DNA of 64,000 nt from UBA2991 sp965221735 (GCA_965221735.1 OZ244910.1:1984001-2048000), one strand, 5' to 3'. Counted from the first letter of the stretch, positions 16,707 through 26,026 are shown. The notes: generated by a model not told the origin, from the letters alone. Program-made: numbers and translations.

Positions 16707-19117
16707 GCGCGAAGGGTAGCGCCGAGGTCCTGCTCGAGCCGGCGGAGCAGGCCCTGCTCGATACGGACGACATCCTTCTCGCTGAGGGTGCGGTCGCCGG
16801 CGCGGAAGCGGACGGCGAGGGCAAGCGACTTCCGGCCCGCGGGGACGCCCTCGCCCCGGTACTCGTCGAATACGTCGGCGGTGATGCGGACGCCGCGGGC
16901 GCGGTGGGTGCGGATAACGTCGAGGAGGGCGGACGCGGGGGTATCGGCGGGTACGAGCAGGGCGAGGTCGCGGCGCGCCTCGGGGTAGCGGCTGGGCGGG
17001 GCGTAGTCGGGCCGCTCAGGGATGGCGCGGGTCAGGGGTTCGAACCAGAGCTCGATCAAGAACACCGGCTCCTCGATGTCGAATGCCGCGGCCACGTCGG
17101 GGTGAACCTGGGCGACGACGCCAACGGCCTCGTCGCCCACGGAGACGGTGGCGCTGTGGCCCGGGAGCATCGCGAAGTGCTCCTCCGCGGCGAACGCGCC
17201 TTCCACGCCGAGGTCGGAGAGCAGCGACTCGACGGCGCCCTTGGCATCGAAGAAGTCGAGGCGCTCGGGGCCGGGGCGCTCCCAGCGTTCAAGCCGCTGG
17301 CCGCCAAGCAGGGCGCAGAGCACGGGGCGCTCGTGGGGCAGGTCGGCCTCGGTGGGGAGATACTCGACGCCCACCTCGAAGAAGCGCATGGCGGCGTCTT
17401 CGTGGTGGCGGTTGGCGGCGTAGGCGCTGAGCAGCGACCCGCGCAGGGACGTGCGCAGGTAGGTGTGCTGGGAGGCGACGGGATTCGTTGCGGCCAGCGG
17501 CGCCGCGCGATCCACGTCGTCGGAGGCGACGACGCGCGCGAGGATCTCGCTGGAGGTGAGCGTGTAGCTCACGACCTCCTGGAAGCCGAGACCGGCGGCG
17601 AGCGAGCGGGCCTGCTCGCGGACTCGCTCCAGCGGTCGCGGCTGCGCCTCGGGGAGAGCGCCGCGGAGGACCGTGGTGGGGAGGTTCTCGTAGCCGTGGA
17701 TGCGGATCAGCTCCTCGACGACATCGTCGGGAAGGGCGACGTCGGGGCGCCAGAAGGGCGGGGTCACCTCGAAGGCGCCGGCGGTCTCGTTCACCTCGAA
17801 CCCGAGCGCCACAAGGATGCGCCGCACCTCGGGGGGCTCGATTGGGATCCCGAGGACCTGCTCGACACGGGCAGCGGGAAGGGTGATGCGGGGGCTGGGG
17901 AGGGGCGTGGGGAAGGCGTCGACGAGACCGGCAGCGGGGCGGCCGCCGGCGACCTGCTCGAGCAGGTTCAGGGCGCGGTCCTGGGCGTACGAGGCAAGGT
18001 CGGGGCCGATGCCCTTCTCGAATCGCAGGGAGGCCTCGCTGCGCAGCTTGAGCTGCGTGGAGGTGCGGCGGATGGAGCCCGGAAGGAAATTGGCGACCTC
18101 AAGCAGGACGGTCTTCGTGGACCCGGAGACCTCGCTGTTGCCGCCGCCCATGATCCCGGCCACGGCCACGGGGCCCTCGCCATCGCAGATCATGAGCATG
18201 TCGGGGTCGAGGTCGCGCTCGATGCCGTCCAGCGTGGTCAGCTTCTCGCCGGGGCGGGCGCGACGGGGACGGATCTCGGCGTCGCGAACGAGGTCGTAGT
18301 CGAAGGCGTGGAGGGGTTGGCCGGTCTCGAGCATGACGTAGTTGGTCACGTCGACGACGTTGTTGATGGGACGCATCCCCGCGCGGATGAGGCGCTGCTG
18401 CATCCAGGGCGGGGAGGGGCCCATCTCGATGCCCTCGATGATGCTGGCGGTGAAACGGCGGCAGAGGTCGGGCGCCTCAATCGTGACGGAGACGAAATCG
18501 CCGGCCGAGCGTTCGGATTCGGACCAGGAACGGTCCGGTTCGCGCAGCGGCTGGTCGGTAACGGCCGCGACCTCGCGGGCAAAGCCGAGGATGCCGAGGA
18601 GGTCGGCGCGGTTCGCCCAGGTCGAGACATCGAAGACGACATCGCCGATGGCCTCGACGAGGGGCGCGCCGATGGCGCAGTCGCCGGGCAGCTCGAGGAT
18701 GCCCTCGTGGTCGTCACTGAGCCCCAGCTCCTTCTCGCTGAGCACCATGCCCGCGGAGTCGACGCCACGGATGGCGCGGAGCTTCAGCTTCGAGAGCTTG
18801 CCGCTGTGGCCGTCGATGAGCATCGCGCCCTCGGTGGCGAAGGCGACCTTCTGGCCGGCGGCGACGTTGGGCGCGCCGCAGACGACGGTTTTCGGCCCGT
18901 CGCCGACGTTGACGGTCGCGAGCACGAGACGGTCGGCGTTGGGGTGGGGGTCGACGGCGAGCACCTCGGCGACGCGCACGAGCTCGGGATCCCACTGCTC
19001 CCCAATGACGTCCCAGCCCTCGACCTCGGCGATAGCATCGGTGACGCGCGTCGCGAACTCGGCGGGCGGGAGGTCAACGTCGACGTAGTCGCGCAGCCAG
19101 GAGAGCGGCAATTTCAC
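16703..19117 (-). CDS. pheT: Phenylalanyl-tRNA synthetase beta subunit
   Basis: 804 residues, full bacterial length. Domains in order: an N-terminal EMAP-like tRNA-binding domain (ADRLVLATVNVGDG near 60, then VVCGAPNVAAGQKV), the B3/B4 editing domain around residues 200-390 with NNVVDVTNYVMLETGQPLHA, B5 at about 400-480, and a catalytic-like core. A C-terminal FDX-ACB anticodon-binding domain includes YPEARRDLALLVP and ends with the family FRAGDRTLSEKDV. It assembles with PheS as a heterotetramer. It lies 56 bases downstream of pheS; the gap holds a 7-bp tandem repeat. Confidence 0.97.
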   Translation of the reverse strand: MKLPLSWLRDYVDVDLPPAEFATRVTDAIAEVEGWDVIGEQWDPELVRVAEVLAVDPHPNADRLVLATVNVGDGPKTVVCGAPNVAAGQKVAFATEGAMLIDGHSGKLSKLKLRAIRGVDSAGMVLSEKELGLSDDHEGILELPGDCAIGAPLVEAIGDVVFDVSTWANRADLLGILGFAREVAAVTDQPLREPDRSWSESERSAGDFVSVTIEAPDLCRRFTASIIEGIEMGPSPPWMQQRLIRAGMRPINNVVDVTNYVMLETGQPLHAFDYDLVRDAEIRPRRARPGEKLTTLDGIERDLDPDMLMICDGEGPVAVAGIMGGGNSEVSGSTKTVLLEVANFLPGSIRRTSTQLKLRSEASLRFEKGIGPDLASYAQDRALNLLEQVAGGRPAAGLVDAFPTPLPSPRITLPAARVEQVLGIPIEPPEVRRILVALGFEVNETAGAFEVTPPFWRPDVALPDDVVEELIRIHGYENLPTTVLRGALPEAQPRPLERVREQARSLAAGLGFQEVVSYTLTSSEILARVVASDDVDRAAPLAATNPVASQHTYLRTSLRGSLLSAYAANRHHEDAAMRFFEVGVEYLPTEADLPHERPVLCALLGGQRLERWERPGPERLDFFDAKGAVESLLSDLGVEGAFAAEEHFAMLPGHSATVSVGDEAVGVVAQVHPDVAAAFDIEEPVFLIELWFEPLTRAIPERPDYAPPSRYPEARRDLALLVPADTPASALLDVIRTHRARGVRITADVFDEYRGEGVPAGRKSLALAVRFRAGDRTLSEKDVVRIEQGLLRRLEQDLGATLRA

Positions 19118-19140
19118 GAGGCGGCTCCCTCAACGTCGGA

Positions 19141-19170
19141 CCAACAGCCAACAGCCAACAGCCAACAGCC
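19141..19170. repeat. Short tandem repeat, CCAACAG x 4.3
   Basis: Four perfect copies of the 7-mer CCAACAG plus two bases lie in the gap between pheS and pheT. It is too short-period for CRISPR and makes no good hairpin. It is likely a replication-slippage microsatellite. Confidence 0.9.
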
Positions 19171-19173
19171 TCT

Positions 19174-20229
19174 CTAGAACTGCCTCAGGAAGCGGAGGTC
19201 GTTCTGATAGAAGTGGCGGATGTCCTCGATGCCCCAGCGGAGCATGGCGACGCGCTCGATGCCGACGCCGAAGGCGAAGCCGGTGTAGCGAGAGGAGTCG
19301 TAGCCGGCGTTCTCGATGATCTCGGGGTGGACCATGCCGGCGCCGAGGATCTCGATCCAGCCGGTGCCGTGGCAGGTGCGACAGTCGTCGCCGGCGGCGC
19401 GGCAGAGGAAGCAGTCGATGGCCATCTCGACGCCGGGTTCGACGAAGGGGAAGTAGCTGTGGTGGAAGATGATCTCGCGGTCCTCGCCGAAGAGGCGGCG
19501 GGCGAAGGCGTAGAGCGTCCCCTTGAGGTCGCTCATACGGACGCCCTCGTCGACGGCAAGCCCTTCGATCTGGGTCAGCATCCACTCGTGGGTGGCGTCG
19601 GTGGCCTCCTGGCGGTAGCACTTGCCGGGGACGATGACGCGCACGGGCGGTTCGGTCTGCTCCATCACGCGGATCTGGTTGGGAGAGGTGTGCGTTCGGA
19701 GCAGGATCTGGCGTTCGCCTTCGATAAGGGTGTCGATCCAGATGGTGTCCCACATGTCGCGGGCGGGGTGGTCGTCGGGGATGCGGACTGCATCGAAGTT
19801 GTAGCGGGACCACTCGACCTCGGGCCCCTCGAAGACGCGGAAGCCCATCTCGGCGAAGGCGTCGATGCAATCGTTCATCGTCTGGGTGACGGGGTGGAGA
19901 CGGCCGAGCGACTGCGGCCTGCCCGGCAGGGTGACATCGAGGGCGGCATCGGCGGAGAGGGACGCGAGGGCATCAGCGCGGGCGGACTCGCGGCGCGCCT
20001 CAAGCTCACCTTCGAGGGTCGCCTTCAGCTCGTTCAGGGACTTGCCGAGGGCCGCGCGGCTCTCGGGCGGGGCATCCTTGAGGGCGCGCAGGCGGAGGGT
20101 CAGGCGGCCGTCCTTGCGGCCCAGCCAGTCGGCGCGCCAGGCCTCGCGCCCGGCCTCGCCATCGGCCTGCGTAAGCGCTTCCAGCGCCTCCGTACGGAGC
20201 GCGTCGACCTCTGCCTCGATCGTGGACAT
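19174..20229 (-). CDS. pheS: Phenylalanyl-tRNA synthetase alpha subunit
   Basis: 351 residues from the ATG at 20229. An N-terminal coiled-coil tRNA-binding arm (about residues 1-85) is followed by the class II core. HPVTQTMNDCIDAFAEMGF begins the core; VIVPGKCYRQEATDATHEW is motif 2 and FAFGVGIERVAMLRWGI is motif 3, close to the C-terminus. A zinc-like CFLCRAAGDDCRTCHGTGW insert near residue 275 carries four Cys. No Shine-Dalgarno sequence precedes the ATG. A perfect TATAAT lies 12 bases upstream, leaving a leader of about five bases. Confidence 0.97.
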   Translation of the reverse strand: MSTIEAEVDALRTEALEALTQADGEAGREAWRADWLGRKDGRLTLRLRALKDAPPESRAALGKSLNELKATLEGELEARRESARADALASLSADAALDVTLPGRPQSLGRLHPVTQTMNDCIDAFAEMGFRVFEGPEVEWSRYNFDAVRIPDDHPARDMWDTIWIDTLIEGERQILLRTHTSPNQIRVMEQTEPPVRVIVPGKCYRQEATDATHEWMLTQIEGLAVDEGVRMSDLKGTLYAFARRLFGEDREIIFHHSYFPFVEPGVEMAIDCFLCRAAGDDCRTCHGTGWIEILGAGMVHPEIIENAGYDSSRYTGFAFGVGIERVAMLRWGIEDIRHFYQNDLRFLRQF

Positions 20230-20241
20230 GGGCTGAGTGAA

Positions 20242-20247
20242 ATTATA
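20242..20247 (-). promoter_or_regulatory. Perfect TATAAT -10 of pheST
   Basis: TATAAT on the minus strand ends 12 bases before the pheS ATG. No convincing -35 is found at 16-18 bases. The short purine-poor leader argues for near-leaderless initiation. Confidence 0.55.
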
Positions 20248-20443
20248 GGTAGGGCTTCGTGACAGGCGAGCCGAGGCGGCCGGGGCGCCGAAGGCAAAGG
20301 CGCGGTGAAGGGCCGGCGGCGTCTTTACCTTGCCGGTCTGGTGCTCACAGAGCGCCCCCCTAGACTGCGGCTCAAGGGGACTCGACGGCGCGCCCGGCCT
20401 CCGGTCGCCATCTACCAGCCAGGGGACGAGAATAGGGGAGAGC

Positions 20444-22330
20444 ATGCTGCGACGATTGCTGCATCAATCGCAGGCCTTCTGGCCGGGAGCCCTGGCGGGG
20501 CTCGTCGCGATCGCGCTGGGTCTGGCGGTTGCCGAGCTGGCCGCCCGCCTCGTCGACGGCGCCTCCCTGATCGTGGCGATCGGCAATATCGTCATCGACA
20601 ACTCGCCATCGCAGGTCACCAAGTGGGCGATCGACACCTTCGGCACGAAGGACAAGCCGCTGCTCATCGCCGGCATCACGGTGGTCACGCTGCTGGTGGG
20701 GACGGGGGCAGGCGTGCTCTCGATGCGCCTGCGCGCAGCCGGCCCTGTGGTGTTCGCGGTTCTCTCCATCGTTGGTGGCCTGGCAGCGGCCGACGATCCG
20801 TTGACCTCGGCCGCGGACGCGGCGATCACGGCCGCCGCCGCCGGGATCGTCGCGGCGGCGACGCTGCTGGGGCTGCTGTTGACAGCGCCGGGGGCTCGGG
20901 AAGCAGCCGACGACGACTCCGATGACGCGGCCACGTCGCCCGAACGGAGGCGATTCCTGTACCTGGCCGGCGGCGGACTGGCAGCGGCGGCCATCGCGGT
21001 GCCGCTGGTGCGACGGTTCATCGACACAGGGGTCGACGTGGACGCACAACGCGCATCGATCGCCGACCGGCTGCGAAGCTCCTCGAGGGCGAGGCAGGCG
21101 GCAGGCACCGCGACGGCGACCGCCACCCCGGCAGCCACCGCTACTTCCGCCGCTACCTCCGAAGCAACGGCGACCGGCACGGCAACGCCCACCCCAGAGG
21201 CGACCGCGGAAACGACCGCGACCGCGACGGAGACGCCGGCGGCTGCCGAGACCCAGGCTGCCGAGTCAACGGCGACGGAGACGGCTTCCGAGTCGACTCC
21301 GGAGACCACGGCCGAGGCAACTCCCGAATCCACTCCCGAGCCGACACCAGAGCCGACACCCGAACCCACACCGGAGCCGACGCAGGTGGTGCGAGCGGGA
21401 CCGTCGACCGTGCCGGGCATCTCGCCCCTGATTACGCCGAATAACAAGTTCTACAAGATCGACACGGAGCTCTCCGTACCCCGCATCGACAGCTCCAAGT
21501 GGAGCCTGACCATCAAGGGAATGGTGGACCGAGAGCTGGAGCTTTCGTTCGACGACCTCCTCGACAGGAGCATCCAGGAGGAGTCGGTGACGCTGGCCTG
21601 CGTCTCGAACCACGTGGGCGGAAACCTGGTGGGGAACGCGTACTGGCTGGGCGTCCCGCTACCCGACCTGCTGCAGGAAGCTGGCATCAAGGCCGACGCC
21701 ACCCAGGTGGTGGGGCGGGCGCTGGGAGGGTTCACGGTCGGGATCCCGACCGACGTCGCGATGGACGGGCGCAAGTCGATGGTCGTGATCGGGATGAACG
21801 GTGAGCCGCTGCCGGCGAAGCACGGCTTCCCGGCCCGCCTGATCATCCCCGGGCTCTTCGGCTACGTCTCCGCGACGAAGTGGCTGGAGGAGATCGAGCT
21901 GGCCGAGTGGGACAGCTTCGACGCGTACTGGGTGGGTCGCCGGGGATGGTCGAAAACGGGACCGATCAGACTGCAGTCACGGATCGACATCCCGTTCAAC
22001 GAGCAGGAAGTGCCGGCCGGCAATGTGCGAGTCGCGGGAGTCGCCTGGGGCGGACTGAGGGGGGTCAGCGGCGTCCAGGTTCGGGCGATCAGGCGGAATG
22101 GAGCAGCGCAGGCAGGCGACGGCGAGTGGATGGACGGCCTCCTGGGCGAGGAGCTGTCGGACAGCAGCTGGCGCCAGTGGGTGGTCGACTGGCCGGCCAC
22201 CGAGGGCAGCTTCGACGTGCAGGTGCGGGCCATCGATCGCAGCGGCATGGTCCAGACGGACGAGCAGCGTCCACCGAAACCCAGCGGAGCGACGGGACAC
22301 CACACCATCCGCGTGAACGTTGAAGCGTAG
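20444..22330 (+). CDS. Membrane-anchored sulfite-oxidase-type molybdopterin enzyme
   Basis: 628 residues from the ATG at 20444, which follows GGGGAG. Residues 1-160 form a membrane domain of about four helices. A twin-arginine-like motif, ERRRFLYLAGGG, then starts a further hydrophobic helix near residue 168. A linker of about 100 residues follows, rich in Thr/Ala/Glu and ending in four PEPT repeats. The catalytic domain (about 325-628) has the molybdenum-ligand Cys at residue 386 in VTLACVSNHVGG, then FPARLIIPGLFGYVSATKW and a C-terminal immunoglobulin-like dimer domain. It probably oxidises or reduces a small substrate outside the cell; the substrate is unknown. The next gene overlaps. Confidence 0.88.
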   Translation: MLRRLLHQSQAFWPGALAGLVAIALGLAVAELAARLVDGASLIVAIGNIVIDNSPSQVTKWAIDTFGTKDKPLLIAGITVVTLLVGTGAGVLSMRLRAAGPVVFAVLSIVGGLAAADDPLTSAADAAITAAAAGIVAAATLLGLLLTAPGAREAADDDSDDAATSPERRRFLYLAGGGLAAAAIAVPLVRRFIDTGVDVDAQRASIADRLRSSSRARQAAGTATATATPAATATSAATSEATATGTATPTPEATAETTATATETPAAAETQAAESTATETASESTPETTAEATPESTPEPTPEPTPEPTPEPTQVVRAGPSTVPGISPLITPNNKFYKIDTELSVPRIDSSKWSLTIKGMVDRELELSFDDLLDRSIQEESVTLACVSNHVGGNLVGNAYWLGVPLPDLLQEAGIKADATQVVGRALGGFTVGIPTDVAMDGRKSMVVIGMNGEPLPAKHGFPARLIIPGLFGYVSATKWLEEIELAEWDSFDAYWVGRRGWSKTGPIRLQSRIDIPFNEQEVPAGNVRVAGVAWGGLRGVSGVQVRAIRRNGAAQAGDGEWMDGLLGEELSDSSWRQWVVDWPATEGSFDVQVRAIDRSGMVQTDEQRPPKPSGATGHHTIRVNVEA

Positions 22331-24404
22331 GCTCGCGATCATCGCCCCCATCGTGGGGGCGGCGCTCATCGTCGCCGGCTGCGGGGATGGAGGCGGAGAG
22401 GCGCCGGGGACGCCGCGACCGGAGCGCCCGGAGGCGACAGCCACACAGACCGGGACAACGGCGGCAGCGGTAGCGGCACCCACCGAGCCCGCACCCGTCG
22501 AGAACCCGGCGCCGGAGTTCCCGCCCGGGCTGACGTGGTTCAACGTGAGCGAGCCGCTCAGCTTCGCGAAGCTGCGGGGCAAGATGGTGATCCTCGACTT
22601 CTGGACGCAGGGCTGCATCAACTGCCAGCACATCATTCCCGACCTCGAGCAGCTGGAACGCGAGTTCCCGGACAGCCTCGTCGTGATCGGGGTGCACACG
22701 GGCAAATACTCGGAGGAGCAGGAGGACGCGGCAGTTGCCGAAGCGATCGCCCGCTACGGGCGCAAGCACCCGGTCGTGAACGATCCCGACTACGTGGTCT
22801 GGCGGCAGTGGGGAGTGCGGGCGTGGCCGACGGTGGTGCTGATCGACCCGCGCGGAAGCGTCGTCGGCGGGCGGTCCGGAGAAGGCGTGTACGAGACGTT
22901 CCAGCCGGTCGTGCAGCGGGTGTACGACGAGTTCAGCGCACGCGGGCTAATCGACACGACCCCGATCCCGCTGGCGCTGGAGGCGACGGTTGCCTCGACC
23001 TTCCTCTCCTTCCCGAGCGAGGTGCTCGTGGACGAGGCGGGCGGGCGCATCTTCATCGCCGACGCCGGGCACCACCGCATCGTCGTCACGGACCTCGACG
23101 GTCGCGTGATCACGGCCTTCGGTTCGGGGGAACCGGGTTTCAGGGACGGCGGCGCGAGCGAGGCGCGCTTCCGCGACCCGCAGGGGCTGGAGCTGTCGCC
23201 GGACGGCGGGACGCTGTGGGTGGCCGACACGCGCAACCACGCCCTTCGCGCGATCGACCTGGAGACGGGGGAGACGGCGACGATCGCGGGGACGGGAAGG
23301 CGGGCCTACGCGTTGCCCGGAGGCGACCCGCTGAACTCCGACCTCGCTTCGCCCTGGGACATCCTCTACCGCGACGAGTCCCTCTACATCGCGAACGCCG
23401 GGACGCACCAGATCTGGGTGCTCGACCTCGTGAACGACCACCTGGGCGTCTTCGCCGGGACGGGCCGGGAGAACATCGACGACGGGCACCGGCTGAACGC
23501 GGCAACGCTGGCGCAGCCGAGCGGGCTGGGGGCAGACGCGACGTACCTCTACTGGGTGGATGCGGAGTCCAGCTCGGTGCGACGCGTGCCGTTCACGGGA
23601 GAAGGCGATGTGGAGACACTCATCGGCACGCACCTGTTCGAGTGGGGCGACGCCGACGGGCCGGCGGGCACCGCCCAGATCCAGCACGCGCAGGGTCTCG
23701 CGGTCGGCGGCGGGTTCGTCTATCTGGCCGACACGTACAACCACAAGGTGCGGGCACTCTCACTGGCCGACCTCTCCGTGACGACGGTGGCGGGGAGCGG
23801 GGAGCGTGACTGGAGCGACGCGACGGGCGCAGAGGCGGCGTTCGAGGAGCCGAACGGGCTCAGCCTCTCGGGAGGGAAGCTCTACCTGGCCGACACGGGC
23901 AACCACGCCCTCCGCGTCATCGACCCGGGCACGGGAGAGGTGCGAACCCTGGCCTTCACGAACCTGGCGGCGGCCAGCCCGCGGCTCCCGGAGGACGGCA
24001 TCGTGCGCGTCCAGCTCCCGACGCAGGTCGTGGCGCCGGGCGTTACGACCCTTCGGATCACGATCTCGTCGCCGGAGAACTTCCACCTGAACGCAGCGGC
24101 GCCGTCGCGGCTCGAGCTCGCGTCGAGCAGCGACCGGGTGGTGCAGCTGAGCGAGACGGAGCTGTCGTGGAGCACCGACGACGAGTCGTTCACGATCCCG
24201 ATCCCCATCGAGTTACGCGAGGGCGAGGCGGAGATCACGGGAACAGGCGTCGTCTACTTCTGCCGAACGGGCGAGGAAGCGATCTGCCTCATCCAGCAGG
24301 TCCAACTGGTGGTGCCGGTACGGGTGAGCGCTACGGCAACGGCGGGCGAGGTGGTGGTCGAATACCTGCTGCCGGACGTGAGGCCCGCGTACGGCGGTTC
24401 TTGA
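22320..24404 (+). CDS. Lipoprotein with thioredoxin-like and NHL-repeat domains
   Basis: 694 residues from a TTG inside the end of the upstream gene. The signal peptide ends in a lipobox LIVAGC. After a Pro/Ala/Thr linker, a TlpA-like thioredoxin domain (about 75-210) carries the redox motif CINC in WTQGCINCQHIIPDLEQL and the cis-Pro region VRAWPTVVLIDPRG. From about residue 220 to 535 there are NHL-type beta-propeller blades with recurrent GLELSPDGGTLWVADTRNHA-like units. A C-terminal beta-sandwich follows. The layout resembles NHLRC2. Translational overlap with the molybdoenzyme suggests a shared extracytoplasmic redox task, which is inference. Confidence 0.87.
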   Translation: MKRRLAIIAPIVGAALIVAGCGDGGGEAPGTPRPERPEATATQTGTTAAAVAAPTEPAPVENPAPEFPPGLTWFNVSEPLSFAKLRGKMVILDFWTQGCINCQHIIPDLEQLEREFPDSLVVIGVHTGKYSEEQEDAAVAEAIARYGRKHPVVNDPDYVVWRQWGVRAWPTVVLIDPRGSVVGGRSGEGVYETFQPVVQRVYDEFSARGLIDTTPIPLALEATVASTFLSFPSEVLVDEAGGRIFIADAGHHRIVVTDLDGRVITAFGSGEPGFRDGGASEARFRDPQGLELSPDGGTLWVADTRNHALRAIDLETGETATIAGTGRRAYALPGGDPLNSDLASPWDILYRDESLYIANAGTHQIWVLDLVNDHLGVFAGTGRENIDDGHRLNAATLAQPSGLGADATYLYWVDAESSSVRRVPFTGEGDVETLIGTHLFEWGDADGPAGTAQIQHAQGLAVGGGFVYLADTYNHKVRALSLADLSVTTVAGSGERDWSDATGAEAAFEEPNGLSLSGGKLYLADTGNHALRVIDPGTGEVRTLAFTNLAAASPRLPEDGIVRVQLPTQVVAPGVTTLRITISSPENFHLNAAAPSRLELASSSDRVVQLSETELSWSTDDESFTIPIPIELREGEAEITGTGVVYFCRTGEEAICLIQQVQLVVPVRVSATATAGEVVVEYLLPDVRPAYGGS

Positions 24405-24430
24405 CAGTTCCCCGACCCGCGCCGAATCAT
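24401..24430 (+). promoter_or_regulatory. Promoter of the Lrp-like sensor gene
   Basis: A perfect TTGACA (24401-24406), overlapping the previous stop codon, is followed after 18 bases by AATCAT (24425-24430, four of six -10 positions). It leaves a short leader containing GGAGGAG. Confidence 0.55.
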
Positions 24431-24460
24431 GGCGGCACCTACCCGACCGAGGAGGAGCGC

Positions 24461-24709
24461 GTGGTTCGAGGGTACGTCCTAATCGAGACCGACGTCGGTA
24501 GCGCCAAGGCAGTTGGCGCGGCCGCCGCGACACTGAGCTATCCGGGCGCGACGGTGCTCGCCGTCGACACGGTGACCGGGCCGTACGACGTCATCGTGCA
24601 GCTTGAGGCCAACGACCTCGACGCGCTGGGGACGGCCATCACCGATGCGATCCAGACCGTCACGGGCGTGCAACGCACGACCACCTGCCTGGCGGTGCGC
24701 CTCGGCTAG
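24461..24709 (+). CDS. Stand-alone Lrp/AsnC ligand-binding (RAM) domain protein
   Basis: 82 residues from a GTG preceded by GAGGAGGAG. The sequence is only the C-terminal RAM domain of Lrp/AsnC regulators: RGYVLIETDVGSAKAV, then VDTVTGPYDVIVQLEANDLD and a closing VTGVQRTTTCLAV. No DNA-binding helix-turn-helix is present. Such stand-alone domains bind amino acids or act as effectors by oligomerising with full-length Lrp proteins. Its ligand and partner are unknown. moeA follows 21 bases downstream. Confidence 0.85.
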   Translation: MVRGYVLIETDVGSAKAVGAAAATLSYPGATVLAVDTVTGPYDVIVQLEANDLDALGTAITDAIQTVTGVQRTTTCLAVRLG

Positions 24710-24730
24710 GCCTGCGGGAACCCTGCGACC

Positions 24731-26017
24731 GTGACGATTCCGACCTCCGAGATGATCAGCGTGGAGGATGCGCGAGCGCGCATCCTTGCGTTCTTCGAGC
24801 GCCTTGAGCCAGAGCAGGCGCCGGTCATCGATGCGCTCGGGCAGGTGCTGGCCGAGCGCGTGGTGGCCGGGTTTGACATCCCGCCGCTCGACAACACGGC
24901 CATGGACGGCTACGCCGTTCGCGCGGCCGACACCGACGGCGCGAGCGAGGGCGACCCGCGCACCCTGACCGTGATCGCGGACCTGGCGGCGGGGTACGTG
25001 CTCGACACGGCCGTGGGCGAGGGCGAGGCGGTACGCATCATGACGGGCGCGCCGATCCCGCCGGGCGCCGACGCAATCGTGCCCTTCGAGGAGACAGACG
25101 AGCCGCTACGCGAGCCGGGACAGGCGCCGGCGCGGGGCGACTCCGTGGGCGTGTTCAAGGCCGCGCGGCTGGGGGCGAACATTCGCCGCCGGGGCGAGGA
25201 TATCGAGACAGGTCAGGCGGTGCTGGAGGCGGGGCGGGTGATGCGCGCCTCCGAGATCGGCGTGCTCTCGAGCATCGGGCGCACGGAGGTCTCCGTATAC
25301 CGGAGGCCGGAGGTGGCCATCCTCTCGACGGGCGACGAGATCGTGACGCCCGGCGAGGAGCGGCGCGCGGGCCAGATCTACGACGCGAACGCGCACAGCG
25401 TGGCGGCGCTCGTGCGGGCCTTCGGCGGGCGTCCACGACTGCTCGGGATTGCCCGCGACACGGTCGAGGACCTGACGGCGAAGATCCACTCGGGGCTCGA
25501 CGCGGACATGATCGTGACGAGCGCGGGCGTCTCGCGGGGCGACTTCGACGTGGTCAAGGACGTGCTCGCGCGCGAGGGGGCGATCGACTTCTGGACGGTG
25601 CGGATGAAGCCGGGGAAGCCGCTCGCGTTCGGCGCATTCGAGGCGCCCGACGGGCGTCGCGTGCCGCACCTGGGGCTGCCGGGGAACCCGGTCAGCTCGA
25701 TGGTCGCCTTCGAGCTTTTCGGGCGTCCGGCCATCTTCAAGATGCTGGGGCGTTCGGGCTGGGAGCGGCCGATCGTGCGGGCGATCACGCGCGATCGCGT
25801 GGTGAACACGGACGGGCGCCGCTTCTACGCGCGCTGCATCGTGACGAAGGGCGAGGGTGGTCGCTACTACGCCGACCTGACGGGTCCGCAGGGGAGCGGC
25901 ATCCTGACGAGCATGAGCGCCGCGAACGGGCTCACGGTCATCCCCGAGGACCTGCCCCACGCCGAGCCCGGCGACGAGATCGATGTGATGATGATCGACT
26001 GGGAGCACCCGGGATAG
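24731..26017 (+). CDS. moeA: Molybdopterin molybdenumtransferase MoeA
   Basis: 428 residues from a GTG. It inserts molybdate into adenylylated molybdopterin, the final step of cofactor synthesis. Recognised segments are FDIPPLDNTAMDGYAVRA near 55, RIMTGAPIPPGADAIVPFE near 100, the MoeA signature VAILSTGDEIVTPGEE near 197, GVSRGDFDVVKDVL near 265, and LGLPGNPVSSMVAFELF near 315. It probably serves the molybdoenzyme two genes upstream. Its last five codons and stop are part of a 17-bp sequence repeated 879 bases downstream, so an insertion event appears to have used this 3' end while keeping the protein intact. Confidence 0.95.
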   Translation: MTIPTSEMISVEDARARILAFFERLEPEQAPVIDALGQVLAERVVAGFDIPPLDNTAMDGYAVRAADTDGASEGDPRTLTVIADLAAGYVLDTAVGEGEAVRIMTGAPIPPGADAIVPFEETDEPLREPGQAPARGDSVGVFKAARLGANIRRRGEDIETGQAVLEAGRVMRASEIGVLSSIGRTEVSVYRRPEVAILSTGDEIVTPGEERRAGQIYDANAHSVAALVRAFGGRPRLLGIARDTVEDLTAKIHSGLDADMIVTSAGVSRGDFDVVKDVLAREGAIDFWTVRMKPGKPLAFGAFEAPDGRRVPHLGLPGNPVSSMVAFELFGRPAIFKMLGRSGWERPIVRAITRDRVVNTDGRRFYARCIVTKGEGGRYYADLTGPQGSGILTSMSAANGLTVIPEDLPHAEPGDEIDVMMIDWEHPG

Positions 26018-26018
26018 C
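26002..26018 (+). repeat. 17-bp direct repeat, left copy (end of moeA)
   Basis: GGAGCACCCGGGATAGC, identical to 26881-26897. This copy encodes the last moeA codons and its stop TAG. Flanking bases differ on both sides, so the identity is exactly 17 bases. Confidence 0.95.
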
Positions 26019-26026
26019 GTCGCGGC

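Noticed and set aside
19141..19170. Possible CRISPR array at the CCAACAG repeat
   Set aside because: The repeat unit is 7 bp with no spacers and no cas genes in the window.
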